The notes under the pieces were generated by a model. The model was not told the DNA's origin. It did not search any database and saw only the letters and a program-made list of their open reading frames with translations. From Saxidomus purpurata (lineage: Eukaryota > Mollusca > Bivalvia > Venerida > Veneridae), in the NCBI GenBank assembly GCA_022818135.1, contig JAFMSR010000001.1, positions 179,479 to 243,478 on the forward strand: a stretch of 64,000 bases of DNA, given 5' to 3'. Both the position numbers and the translations under genes were made by a program. This document shows, piece after piece, positions 32,886-44,022 of this stretch. Within the stretch, counting starts at the first letter, position 1. The number at the start of each line of letters is the position of its first letter.

Positions 32886-32960
32886 AAAATTCAACCTGGC
32901 TGGTTTCGAACCTACAACGTCTAGCTTACTAAGCCAACGCTCTACCTCTGCGCTAACCCG
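32886..32960 (-). tRNA. tRNA-like sequence, anticodon loop AGT (pseudo-tRNA/SINE head)
   Basis: On the minus strand: A box TTAGCGCAGAGGTAGAGCG, anticodon stem TTGGC/GCTAG around TTAGTAA (anticodon AGT, threonine-type), and B box GGTTCGAAACC with a T stem. The acceptor ends do not pair, so this is a pseudogene or the head of a SINE rather than a working tRNA. Confidence 0.45.
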
Positions 32961-33410
32961 CAACTACACTTTGATACATTCAAAAAATCTACTCTATCGG
33001 ATTATACTCTGTCGGGGTACACACGGCTGATTTCGATACGATTCTGAATCAAAAAAACGTTTTTAAAACAAAGTATCACTTCAAATAAAATAACTTGAAG
33101 ATATACCCTGTTATACTGAACAAAATCTCGTCCCGATAATAACTCAAATATATCTGCCGGCACCTTGCAAGGGTTTTTTTATAGCTAACTTTTTTTACTT
33201 TGAAAATTATTCAAAGAAAAAAAATGTCAACAACTGAATAAACAAATTCAAATTGCTTACGTGTATGAGCAATAAGAATAATTCGACACTAAATAAATTC
33301 AAACTGCTTATGTGTTTGAGCAATAAGTATTGCTTTATGTAACTATGCCATTACACAAATAATTTATATGTAAAAGTGTATTTGGCACTTGGAAAAAAAA
33401 TTGAGAGTTT

Positions 33411-33487
33411 CGGCGTCTCGAACCAACGCTGTACAAGAAGTATAGAACTTAAATCCAGCGCGCTCCTTACTGCGCTATCTAGCCATT
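33411..33487 (-). tRNA. tRNA-like sequence (pseudo-tRNA/SINE head)
   Basis: On the minus strand: GGCTAGATAGCGCAGTAAGG gives an A-box-like start, and GGTTCGAGACGCCG an imperfect B box, 40-45 bases apart. The anticodon arm is poorly formed. Confidence 0.35.
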
Positions 33488-33853
33488 TGTATGCTACAGC
33501 CTTGATATAGGATTTTGTAGTACGCTATGGTGGTATTGGTTTTTAGAAAGGGAGGTTATCAGGTCATTAGTGTGCAGTGCCTCTTAGAAGACTGTTATTT
33601 CGAAGAATAAATAGCTATTCTAAGACACTTACTTCTAATCACTATAATCTATACCCTTATAAACATGTTACATTTAAGCACTTCCTGTAAGATTGTTTTT
33701 AAAACCTCTGAAAAATACTTACAAAGTTGAATGATAGTAAATAATACTCATGTATAAATTTTGTTACTGTCAAAACAATAATCTTACACTTATGCAAAAA
33801 TTTAGGAAATTATCAAACAAAAACTCTTACCGGTACCTTTATCCTAATTCCTA

Positions 33854-33907
33854 GAAACAAAAATAATATCAAACAGGGAATGCCACGTACCAAAAACGCA
33901 GCCTCCA
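33854..33907 (-). mobile_element. (CA)n dispersed element, end fragment (copy C)
   Basis: Matches the first 54 bases of copy A, from AAACAAAAATAATATCAAAC to ACGCAGCCTCC, then unrelated sequence. Keeps only the common end. Confidence 0.8.
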
Positions 33908-34365
33908 CTCCAACACTAACACTCTAAACATCTAAAGTTCACTTATACACAGAAGTGTCAAGTCTATTCCAACAATAATATCAGAATGTCAAAGCATTCC
34001 TAAATAGGTCACTGTATTTACAATCCGTGGCATCGGCGATCTCCTCCGTAAAATCCAGATCAAATTATCGATCCAAGAAAGTTCCCGAGAAAACGTAGTA
34101 AGCTTACTTTGATATGCGGGGCCCCATATACAAATAAATAAGAATCCGTGCACACGTGTTAAATGTAAACACAAGTGGAAAATCCCAATATAGTGGATAA
34201 GATATCCAATTAGAAAGCAGGAATACTGCTGTGACGTCACTGGTACGTACAGGTTTTAAATAAACCTCTGGAAAAGTCCAGGTAAACAGTAATGGTAAAT
34301 CCCGACTTTATATATGAAAGTGTCCCAGAAGCAAGAATATTTCATCAGCTCTGTGAAACCCAAAT

Positions 34366-34383
34366 CCATGTTGTTGGGCGCCA
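34366..34383 (-). other. Primer binding site of the LTR element
   Basis: On the minus strand TGGCGCCCAACAACATGG. TGGCGCC is the classic start of a tRNA primer binding site in Ty3/gypsy elements. It lies one base inside a TG...CA-type LTR edge (CTTCGTCA on the minus strand), in the same orientation as the PNMA-type gag. Confidence 0.65.
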
Positions 34384-34384
34384 T

Positions 34385-34522
34385 TGACGAAGGGCTTTGG
34401 TATACCTAGGGCTAACTCAGGCCCTCTAGCCAAATATTCATGTAGAGGCTGGATTCTGTTTAGGTTGCTGAGGTATATCTATCTCACAACTGAAACAAGT
34501 TGATAATTATCAAAGATAATTT
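34385..34522 (-). repeat. 5' LTR (inner part) of the minus-strand LTR retrotransposon
   Basis: Starts next to the primer binding site and includes the 60 bp block 34463-34522 that recurs at 25304-25363. The outer limit is not seen; sequence up to about 34800 may belong to it, after which copy D of the (CA)n element begins. Confidence 0.5.
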
Positions 34523-34830
34523 ATTAACTATAAATACAAATGTATATACTAAAGTATATCTATGTATAATGCCACATGATGACTGAATGCAATGATGCAT
34601 CTCAGTAATCACGAACATCGCTATACAAAGATATGGGTGAACGGTTAGCACTTGTTAGTAAAGGAGGTAGTATAATAGGATAACGGGACTATTGTGTAAG
34701 TGACAATATAGGACAAATTATTGAAAACTAAACTTGTATTAAAGCTGGCACTTTTACATCTGAGGTTACATGTCAAGTAAATAAAAACAACAATCACTAT
34801 TAATTCATATATTTTAATTGTTTTACGGTA

Positions 34831-34916
34831 GGGGGTAAGAGTGAGGTTGGGTGCGCACCATAAACCGGTTTAAGCTCCCCAGTGGTGTTTTTGCCACTGT
34901 TCCAACCCCCCCCCCC

Positions 34917-34951
<35 letters not shown>

Positions 34952-34995
34952 TGTGTTCCGTTAATTGTGTCGCCCCCCCCCCCCCGTCCCCCGCC

Positions 34996-35049
<54 letters not shown>

Positions 35050-35140
35050 CTGGTGTGCCGGCCCCCGCCCGTTTGGGAGGCTGCGTTTTTGGTACGTGGC
35101 GTTCCCTGTTTGATATTATTTTTGTTTTTACGGTTACCCT
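34831..35140 (+). mobile_element. (CA)n dispersed element, inverted copy with poly-C expansions (copy D)
   Basis: Reverse of copy A: GGGTAAGAGTGAGGTTGGGT, TAAACCGGTTTAAGCTCCCC, a (GT)n tract (34999-35048) and GGTACGTGGCGTTCCCTGTT. Long C runs (about 34905-34951 and 34973-34985) replace sequence that copy A has there, including the GGCGGTGCC region. Confidence 0.8.
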
Positions 35141-36525
35141 ACGACACTAAATCCAAATGTAGCAATCTCATAACTTTATTCAGTGGATTTCATTTTTCTC
35201 CATCTTCCATTGGTAAGGTAAACATGTAAATTCAAGTAGGCTGTATGATGTATGCTAGGTGGTGTTTCTTCTCAAAGGGGTCTGACTGGGCCTGCTATCC
35301 AACACTAAATGCATCTAGTTATATCATCCAACTCGACCAGTCCATTAATTTACGTCTGACGTTCCCTGCTGAGTCCCGCAGGTTGGATAAATGTAGGGAC
35401 ATCATTGGCGTCCATCTGTAGATAGTTTGTCTTGCAAATGACAAATCTGATTTCCTCGGCGTCGTCTGCCGCTATCTTCATATACACGACTCCGGGTTCA
35501 AGTGATGTGAAGCGGAAGTGGTGATATTTGGAAACCCTTGGCACTTTTTAAAATCTATCGCCGAGGAACATCTTCCAGCCTCTCCAAAAAAACCACCCAT
35601 TCTCGCCGTATGTAACAGGCACGTTACTATGGGCAGGCACCTGTGCAGAAAACACTCGAGTGAGGACAGGTTATAACGTATCAATATACTTATATCTCTG
35701 TTTGAATCGTTTAAGATTTATGACTATTAAAAAGTGGCATGTCTCTCACATTTACATTCTGTTTATACTGCTAATTGAGAGAACACTATGAAACTATGTG
35801 AACACTATGCAGTGGCTATAATCGTTCAAGAAAACAAACATTAACTCGAAAATTGTGCCTTTTTGTGTTTATATTTCATTGACAAATATAATCGTTTCTT
35901 AGACATTACAGTAGTAAGCACCCAAACTAAGCTTAGTGTATATCTAGTGTTCACATTCCTCAAATAAACAAAGTAGCTCAGCATATGAATAACAACTTGT
36001 CTCAGATACGGCGGAAGGATTATAAATATACATGTATCTTTGTAGGAACTCCCAAAATTGAGAAGTTGAATTTTCAAAAAATGATCTTGCCAATGCATTA
36101 TTATATTTACATAAGTGAAGCATATGAGAATTATGTTATTAAACAACTGCAATATCATTTTTTATTTTTGATAACCTTGTGTGTCCCGGTATCTGCATCA
36201 TATATCTGATGTTTCTATGCCTTCCAGTCATAGTACGCCATGAAAGGTACGCCAGCACATATCTATTTTTGTTCTGTCACTAATTTATTTCTCGAATTAT
36301 CTTCTCACATTTGCACTATGTATATTTCAGCATATGTCCGATTGCCCAGCGAATTTCTTTTTATATATCATGTAAACTTTTCTTCAGTAGTGCTTCAAGC
36401 ATAGCTACTGGTGTCACTTCTCTACCAGCACGCTTTCTTACGCTGTCAGCAGGTTGATAAGCTGTAGCGTTTTGCCTTTGTAAACAATTTCTAGCCTACT
36501 ATTTTTTCTTATATCTTTAAAATTC
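35141..36525. other. Mostly unassigned; one candidate exon on the minus strand
   Basis: Apart from the candidate exon at 35350-35544 nothing is recognised. The frames 35841-36158 (minus) and 35985-36209 (plus) overlap each other and have no domain. Confidence 0.35.
35350..35544 (-). CDS. Candidate coding exon, unrecognised
   Basis: The minus-strand frame reads KYHHFRFTSLEPGVVYMKIA and continues to EIRFVICKTNYLQMDANDVP, ending in a stop at 35350. Base composition is clearly less AT-rich and codon use looks protein-like compared with the surroundings. The pattern weakly recalls the farnesoic-acid-O-methyltransferase-like domain of invertebrate proteins, which I would not assert. The splice acceptor on the upstream side is poor, so this may be an isolated terminal exon or a pseudogene piece. 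Confidence 0.3.
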   Translation of the reverse strand: MPRVSKYHHFRFTSLEPGVVYMKIAADDAEEIRFVICKTNYLQMDANDVPTFIQPAGLSRERQT

Positions 36526-37135
36526 TAATATGCCTATGGAATGTTTCTATAGTCAATTCGAGTTCTTTAATACTGGTTAAAGCACTCGGACAAGTAGGCG
36601 GAGTTTCGGACATGGAAGAAGCTCCTTTCGGCTTTTCTAATTTACTTCCGCGCAGAAAAATAAAATATAGAAATAGAAGTAATATCTGTAATTAATACAT
36701 CAGTCGCAATAAATAGTTATTATTTTTGATCGCGACAGTTAAGCCTTAGAATACCTTCACCTTGTTTTTTCTTTAAAAAGGCCAAGAACAATCAGAATTA
36801 ACCGTTCTGCAGTGTTTTGATTCCGGCAGACAAAACAATGAATGAAAACGTTTACGTCATCACACTGACGTCATTACTCAACGTTAAAACGTTGTACAGT
36901 TTTTTTTAGCGGTACGCATCTAAATCGATTTTCTGCTTTGTTAGGGCCTGAATGTGACGTCTTCTGCACAAGGTTACATTCAGGTATTCTAAATATCTTA
37001 TGTATAAGATGATTAAACTAAAATAAGTTTGTATAATATAGCTGTGTATGATATCTTGAATGTTGGCCCGAATAGAGGAGTGAATTCCAACAGCCACTAT
37101 TTATGCCATTTTACACATTCTGTAGTTAGCTCCGC
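36526..37135. mobile_element. MITE-like dispersed repeat (copy 1)
   Basis: The core from GTAGGCGGAGTTTCGGACAT to ATTTATGCCATTTTACACAT matches 50690-51220 across about 530 bases with a few indels, including AACGTTTACGTCATCACACT and CAGCCACTATTTATGC. The right edge TAGCTCCGCC is the inverse of the left GGCGGAG, suggesting short inverted termini. Non-coding. Confidence 0.6.
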
Positions 37136-38866
37136 CCAAATCGATACCTTTATCTATCGTACACAATGACTACTATACTGACAGTACTACTATTTATCAA
37201 AGTTTACACATTGCGACATTATTTGATTTTTTTTTTTTGATGAATCGAGTGCTTGTGTATTTTTTATACTAGCTATAGAGGATAAAATTGGTTAATTTTA
37301 AACTTCGAAAGTTTATTTCTTCAAACAGCTGTACTGAAACTAAAACAGCTCTATTCAATTCTTGCAAACGAAACTGAACTGTACTGCGTGTTCTATAATC
37401 AACATGAACCAACGACTTTATACTTTATGTTATATAGTCTATGTAATAAATTTTGATCAGCTTAGTCTCTGAAACGTTTGCTGTGCTTAGAGGACACGCT
37501 TGTATAGAATCTGACTTATACGACGTACGTTTTACAAACATGATTCCGAGAACATTTCTTGCAGGGTGGTTAGAATTGTTTTAAGACATCTTATATTTGT
37601 AAATCACTGTCGAGCCTGCTGAGAATATAGCATCCCTAATCCTCGTTCCTGTATATTTGTTCATACTTCTTTCTGAAGCGCGATTAGAAATGTAGTTTTT
37701 GTTTTGTTACATCATAGTCATCATAGAAAAGAATGTATTTAAGAGTGTGATGTATAGGTCCTACAAATAAGACTTCGCATTTATTTTTTCAGTTTTCACT
37801 TTTATTTTATTCACTTTTTATATTCATTGAGGAAAGTTATGCTAATAAAGATGCAAAAAAAAAACATCAAAAATTCAAAAACAAACTTGATAAGGGTCTA
37901 AATTTTTGGACTACCGGTATAGGTTAACGTTTTACATTATTATTTTTTTTGAAAGCTGCATTTACTACAGATTCCAGTGAGGGTTTCTACAGCTTTACGC
38001 AACAACTTTGATGACTTGTGCGCTAGATATCTTCTGCAGGGATTGTAGAAATAATGTAATAGTGAAAAGTGTACATGCAAGATATAAATCCTGTCTTCAG
38101 ATGATTAAACAAAATTTAACGGTCTTTGTTACATTTCTTGCTACATAGATTATCATTTTACAGATTTCAGAGCAGTGACAGAAACATTTTAGCACTCTTG
38201 TAAGTCAAATACGGCACGTGCAAAGCATGCGCGGTTATAACAAGCTAGCTGGGAGTATAGTCGTATTTTGTCATGCATTATGCGAGTATGCAATCGGATC
38301 ATTTATTTTATAGACAAATTAGTATGAAAGAGCGAAATCGCATGTATATTTACAATATTTTTATATTCTTCTTCTGCGACACTACATGTATGTAGGTGAA
38401 ATGACACTTGTACCGGATTTACACGTACATGTTGTATGCGTATATCCCTTTGTTTGATGGGATTCTAGCACACACAGAAAGAAAGACCAGTATCTGTAAG
38501 TGATCTACATGTACGTAAACACCGACTTAACACTATTGAATGCCGTAAATAATATGACCGATTTATATTTTTTCTCAGTTGTGTCATGGACCTGTGTCCA
38601 CACACACACATTCTTTAACTCATTGCTCTTACGTACTGTGTAAAATGTAGCTCCGCCTACAGACACTTTAGTCATTCATTACCTGTATTCAATCGATACG
38701 CAACAAACACTGAAACGGCACGCTATTATGAAATTTGCAGTAAGTTGGCTAGTCACTTCCTTTGCAGCCTGTCTAAGTGTTTGAGCTTCTAAACAAAATC
38801 AAGCTGCAGTAAATGAAAATGTGTTTGTTGCCAAGCTTATACAGACTTATATTTTTTAACTTGAAG
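37136..38866. other. No supported gene; possible intron of the downstream P2X7-like gene
   Basis: No recognisable exon. GTAGCTCCGCCTACA near 38647 echoes the termini of the MITE-like repeat. If the exon at 38867 is real this is its upstream intron. Confidence 0.35.
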
Positions 38867-38971
38867 GGTGTTTTGAATGACATGCCAGTGGAAAGGATGC
38901 GGGAGATGCTGGTTGCAGCAATGGAGCAGAATCCAGCATTAATGCTCGATATATTTGAACCACCAGCAGTG
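38867..38971 (+). CDS. Exon-like segment, P2X7-type C-terminal region (upstream part)
   Basis: Follows TTTTTTAACTTGAAG, an acceptable splice acceptor, and begins in phase 0 as GVLNDMPVERMREMLVAAME, then NPALMLDIFEPPA. Helical segments of this type precede the cysteine-rich P2X7 C-terminal domain in many invertebrate proteins. The 3' edge is unclear: GTGCAA at 38972 is a weak donor, and the open frame continues to 39088 only into a SINE-like repeat. It is on the same strand and phase as the exon at 44571-44660, which supports a single gene whose intron received a LINE. Confidence 0.45.
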
Positions 38972-39019
38972 CAACCAGATTTCTTTATACCAAGTTATTT
39001 TAGCTTGATTGTGAAGAAA

Positions 39020-39255
39020 GTTGAAGCTTATGGAGTCTTATTTCTGGAAATACCAGTACTGGTGTCATGTCGGGAGGTACTTTTGTGACCCTGGTGGGAC
39101 TCGAACCTGTAACCTTCAGGCGAGCGGTGTATCTAATCATTGTCTCTGGGAATAACCAATACTAGAAACCTATCATCATTAATACACTTCCAACTTCCTC
39201 ATAGAAAGGTACATGGTTGATAGCATGGCTCGAACCCATAATCTGCTATGAGAGT
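39020..39255 (-). repeat. Two tRNA-like SINE scraps in tandem
   Basis: On the minus strand GGTTCGAGTCCCACCAGGGT (B box, near 39084-39104) follows CGCTCGCCTGAAGG. A second, more diverged copy has ATGGGTTCGAGCCATGC near 39221-39237. Upstream clauses (CTGG(A/G)AATA(A)CCA(G/A)TACT) are shared, so the two are related. Confidence 0.45.
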
Positions 39256-39589
39256 TTACAGTGATTGATAGATAGATAAATAGATAGATAGATAGATTTA
39301 TTTCAACATAAAATGTACAATTTACATGGCAACTTATAATTAAAACATACAATAAAACAATAAACAAACATGTATGAATTAATATAGCCATGCCAATCAA
39401 CATTATATGTTAAGGATAACACAAAAAAGAGCTAAAACAAACTCTTATTTCCATTGTGGTCCTTAAGATATAGTATTGTATGACATAGGAAGATACAATT
39501 TATCACAGTAAAAAATCACAGCAAAATGCCTTAAGAGAAGTTTGTATAAAAACCCTGATTGAAAGACATTAAAAAAGTCAAGTTAAGCT

Positions 39590-40617
39590 TAAACTAGAAT
39601 TGTGTCCAAAGGACACGGATGCCCCCACTGTGCAGATGTGCTCATAAACAAGAGCAAGCATATCTGTATGTAAGATTTTTATGTGGAACTTTTTCATTCC
39701 ACTGTTTCATTTCTGTACATATACCTAAAATGATCTACAGGTAACCTTATGTACTGTTAAATTAAATTACAAATGTAAAATTTATATGTTCAATTATTTA
39801 TATGGTATATAGTGAAAAATCAACAAAGGGCCATAATTCTGTTAAATTTGGTCGCAACAAATTTATATGGTTATAGTGAAAAAATCAACAAAGGGACATA
39901 ATTCTGTTAAATTTGGTCGCAACAAAAATTTCTTCCTTTTACTACCATCTACACATTAAAGCTGTTCATCCCTGGAAGTTTAAGCAAAATCTGCCATCCG
40001 GTTTAAGAGGAGTTGCGTTCACATATTTCTATATGGTATATAGTGAAAAACTTAACAAAGGGCCATAATTCTGTTAAATTTGGTCGCAACAAAAATTCCT
40101 TCCTTTACTACCATCTACACTTAAGGTTGTTCATCCCTGGAAGTTTAAGCAAAATCTGCCAACCAGTTTAAGAGGAGTTGCGTTCACAAAATTTCTATAT
40201 GGTATATAGTGAAAAAATCAACAAGGGCCATAATTCTGTTAAATTTGGCCGCAGCAAAAATTCCTTCCTTTACTGCCATCTACACTTAAGGTTGTTCATC
40301 CCTGGAAGTTTAAGCAAAATCTGCCATCCGGTTTAAGAGGAGTTGCGTTCACAAAATTTCTACTAGTATATAGTGAAAAATCAACAAAGGGCCATAATTC
40401 TGTTAATTTGGTCGCAACAAAAATTCCTTTCTTTACTACCATCTACACTTAAGGTTGTTCATCCCTGGAAGTTTAAGCAAAATCTGCCATCCGGTTTAAG
40501 AGGAGTTGCGTTCACAAGATTTCGGGACGTACAGACGGACTGACGGACTGACGGACGGACGGACGGACGGACGGACAAGTGCAACGCTATATGCACCCCA
40601 CTTTGTGGGGGCATAAA
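39590..40617 (-). mobile_element. ATGCCCCC-TIR element with ~166 bp tandem units
   Basis: The left end has AAGGACACGGATGCCCCCAC. The right end reads GTGGGGGCATAAAAATG, so ATGCCCCCAC is inverted at the two sides. Inside, AGTGAAAAA(A)TCAACAA(A)GGG clauses start at 39811, 39875, 40042, 40208 and 40373 (spacing 64, 167, 166, 165). Near the right end a (GACG)n run (40545-40576) precedes the terminus, the mirror image of the layout at 52949-54165. Non-coding, presumably moved by an unseen transposase. Confidence 0.65.
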
Positions 40618-40619
40618 AA

Positions 40620-42720
40620 TGTTCCTTAACCTTGCATTTAAATGAATACATAGTAGTTGCATCCCTCACATTTTGTGGCAGACTGTTCCATAGACAACAA
40701 CTATTGTACGCAAATGATTTTTTTCCAAAACTTTTAACCACAGGGAGAGCATATCTCTTACTATCTGACATAGAAAAACCTGTACCATCAAAGGAGGGAT
40801 ATGCCTTTGCTCTAAACCTTGTGGCATAATCATGAACAGTATTGATAGGGGTAAAGTGTTCACTTAAATATGAAGGGGCAACATTAGAATTAATTTTATA
40901 AACATGACAGAGAGTTATCTGATTAACTCTACTTGAAACTGGTAACCAGTTCAGACGTGAAAAATGCTCAATTCCAATATGTGACATTGGATGTAAATTC
41001 AACACAAAGCGTATAAGTTTATTTTGTGTGACCTGTAACTTGTTTTTTTAATTCCTGTGTTAAACTATTAAACCAGGTAGAAGAGGCATAGTCAAAATGA
41101 CATTGTATAAGTGATGTAACTAACAGTTTTTTGTATGCAGAGTAAGAAATTCACTTTTACGGTACAGGAATTTTAACCGAGCATTGGATTTCTTAATTAC
41201 AGACCTAGCCATAGACTCAAAAGACAAATTTTGATCAATGGTAGCACCAAGATATTTAACTGAAGATTTGGATTCAATGGATTGACCATTGCAATTTATT
41301 TCAAGATTTGCTTGTTTTTTTTTAACCTTTGCGTTGACCCAAATAAAATAGATTCTGTCTTACCAAGATGAAGAGATAGTTTATTACATATGAGCCATTG
41401 ACTGACAATATTCAGGTCCTGACTTAAGAAATTTTCAATATCATACTTGTTTTTGGCAGACACAAGAATTGCTGAGTCATCAGCATAGAGAAGCAGTTTG
41501 TTTTTTACAACAGCTGACATGTCATTCACATAAATAAGAAAAAGCAGAGGACCTAATATAGATCCCTGGGGCACACCACATGTTATATTGGCAGATGAAG
41601 ACAAAGTACATGATATTTCAACCAACTGACGTCTATCAGACAAATAGGAAGAAAACCATCTGATAGAGGATTCTGTGAGACCCAATGCTCTTAGTTTCAT
41701 TAAAAGAATTGAGTGATTGACGGTATCAAATGCTTTTTGGAGATCTAATAGAACCATACCCACAAGATGACCTTTATCCATCTGAAAACGAATATAGTCT
41801 GTGAGGTGAATAAGGCATGTATCAGTTGAAAACCCATGTCTAAAACCTGACTGATATTCATACAAAAGACTATTTTGGACAAGGTACTGTTCTAATTGAT
41901 CATAAATGACTCGTTCAATGACCTTAGATACAATACTAAGGATAGAAACTGGACGATAATTCCCGACATCGGTTTTATCATTCTTCTTGTATAAAGGCAC
42001 CACACGAGCAGACTTAAGTTCATCTGGGACAGTACCTTGTATAATTGACAGGTTTATAACATGTGAAAGTGGACCAGCAATAATAGAGGCTGAGTCTTTA
42101 ACAAAACGTGAGGGAATCCCATCTAAACCTGTCGCCTTATTTGGACAAAGATTGTTTAGGTACTTCAGAACCTTACTTTCAGAAACAATTGAAAATGTAA
42201 AACTATCAGGCTTTACACCTTTAGAAGAATAAAAATTAAAAACAAAATTCCTACCAAAATTATTAACACAATTAGGTAATTTGCTCACAAGTTTATCTGC
42301 AACAGAGGTGTAAAATGAGTTAAATTTTTCTGCAACCTTGAGTTTATCAAAACAAATGTTACCATCAATGGTCAGTCCAATATTACTTGAGCACTGATTA
42401 TTCTTACTTGGTAAACCTAGATCTTTTAGCCTTTTCCATAAAGACTTAGAGTCATTTTTATTGTTTTCTAGAGAAGATTTAAAAAAATTCTTTTTCGCAT
42501 TCCTAATAACAGTATTTGCCTTGTTTCTTGAGGACTTGAAAAGATTAAAATTTTCTTCAGATTTGTCATTATTATAATTATAAAAAGCCTTATCCCTAGC
42601 CTTAATACATTCTAAAACTTCAGAGTCTACCCATTCTTCAGTTCTTTGTTTAATGCGAACAGATTTGAGGGGAGCAATAGTATCTAAAGTAGAGACAAAA
42701 ATTGATTTAAAATTGTTCCA
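40620..42720 (-). pseudogene. LINE reverse transcriptase region
   Basis: The main frame is 42288-41296 (330 codons): NKATGLDGIPSRFVK, VVPLYKKNDKTDVGNYRPVS, VIYDQLEQYL, QSGFRHGFSTDTCLIHL, VLLDLQKAFDTVNHSILL (motif A), NITCGVPQGSILGPLLFLIY (motif B), LLLYADDSAIL (catalytic YADD) and NKLSLHLGKTESILFG. It breaks at 41296 and resumes in other frames, the last being 41005-40496 with LNWLPVSSRV, ATRFRAKAY and a WNSLPQNVRDA block typical of CR1/L2 C-termini. The frame reads into the nested element at 40617, so its final residues are not LINE sequence. 42720-42289 carries the EN-RT linker with stops. Confidence 0.85.
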
Positions 42721-42728
42721 AGCACTGT

Positions 42729-44022
42729 TTACATTATCACAATATAAAACTGATGACCAGTCTGAACCCAGTAGAGACTGCTGAAAACTTCCTTATTATA
42801 GTGCTTTAAAGAACGAACAGTAGCAGTATTGTGTTTTCCAATAAATTCACAAGAAACTTTTCTGGTACAGAAAGTCATCATATGATCACTAACACAACAG
42901 TCAATTACACCACTCTGTGAAATATTTTTAGGATCTGATACTAAAACCAAATCAATAGTTGTAGAAGATGAGAGTGAGGTTCTTGTAAAATTATTGATTA
43001 CTTGTTTAAGACTAAACATATCACACAAAGATTTCAAACTCCTGACTAGTGGACACCTGTTTTTAGATGACACATCTGTATTAAAATCACCTAAAATGAC
43101 TGTAAGATGTACTGGATAAAAATACTGATTCTAAAATGTCATAAAAGTTAGACTGCTTTGGGGGTCTGTATAATACACCACATAAAATTGGTTTTGATTT
43201 TGGAAGTAAAATGTCAATAAAAGTTCCTTCAAGCTCCTGATGGTTCAAATCGTCTCTGTTGTTGAAAGCGATGTCTTTACGAATAAAAATACAAACTCCT
43301 CCACCGTGTCGGTTTCGGTCTTTACGTTGAATAACGTAACCATTTATGGCAACTTCCGAGTCGAAGACTGATTGATCTAGCCAAGTTTCCGTTAGCAATA
43401 GACATGACGCATTGGTATTTCTTGCAATAATGCGGATTTCATCAATTTTTGGCAGTAGACTGCGAACATTGAGGTGGACGAAATGAAGACCTCTTTTTTT
43501 TAAATTACTGTAATTTACTAGACCTGGACACGGATGAATGTCCCCACATAATAATAAACATACTCTGAGCCACTTGGATCTATATACACTATTATCAAGT
43601 TCAAGATGTTGTAAATTACGTCTGGAATTCTTCTTGGCTAACTGGTATGATGTAACAAAATGTTCATAAAAAGAAAGTTCACCAAAAGTAATGTTATCAA
43701 ACAGGAAACTGTATATTTGAACGTTGTAAAAAATCTGTCCGGAATGTTGATTGTCCGAAACGTTATGTTGTTCAAAACAAAGAAAATTGCGATTGGACTT
43801 CTCGTCGACAATGTGGTGTGAAGTGACAATATCTTCGTAAAAAGAAAGCTCTTCAAATGCAATGAAGTCGAACAGGAAACTGTTTATCTTTACCTCTGTA
43901 AAAGTTTGTCCGAAACTTTGATTGTCCGAAAATACGAACTGTTTATGATGATCACCATAAAAATGTGTACACAAACGTAAAAACAAAGGTAAAATCGTCA
44001 ATAAAATCCTTGAAAAGTCCAT
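42729..44022 (-). pseudogene. LINE N-terminal region and APE-type endonuclease
   Basis: 44022-43087 (311 codons) opens with a hydrophobic N-terminus and has LLLCGDIHPCPGL at about residues 160-172. It then runs into endonuclease blocks: HFVHLNVRSLLPKIDEI, CLLLTETWLD, GYVIQRKDRNRHGGGVCIFI and ILCGVLYRPP. The C-terminal part is in another frame, 43073-42729 (SLKQVINNFTRT, TTIDLVLVSD, VSDHMMTFC), where the SDH catalytic motif is present. The segment GDIHPCPG corresponds in position to GD(V/I)xxNPGP segments of CR1-like elements. Confidence 0.8.

Larger units (their letters stand above)
39260..44022 (-). mobile_element. CR1/L2-like LINE, near full length, with nested TIR element
   Basis: Reading on the minus strand: endonuclease (44022-42729), reverse transcriptase (42720-40620, several frames), 3' UTR, and a tail of AATAAATCTATCTATCTATC type (39264-39300). 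The 3' UTR is interrupted by a separate element at about 39590-40617. The element lies in what would be an intron between two P2X7-like exons on the opposite strand. Frame breaks at about 43080, 42720-42290 and 41295 show it is no longer active. Confidence 0.75.

Noticed and set aside
32886..33487. Functional tRNA genes
   Set aside because: A and B boxes are present but acceptor ends do not pair; they fit SINE heads or pseudo-tRNAs.
34882..35229. Proline/cysteine-rich 115-codon frame
   Set aside because: Poly-C and (GT)n translation within copy D of the dispersed element.
41987..42232. Plus-strand frame within the LINE
   Set aside because: Antisense shadow of the LINE reverse transcriptase fingers region.
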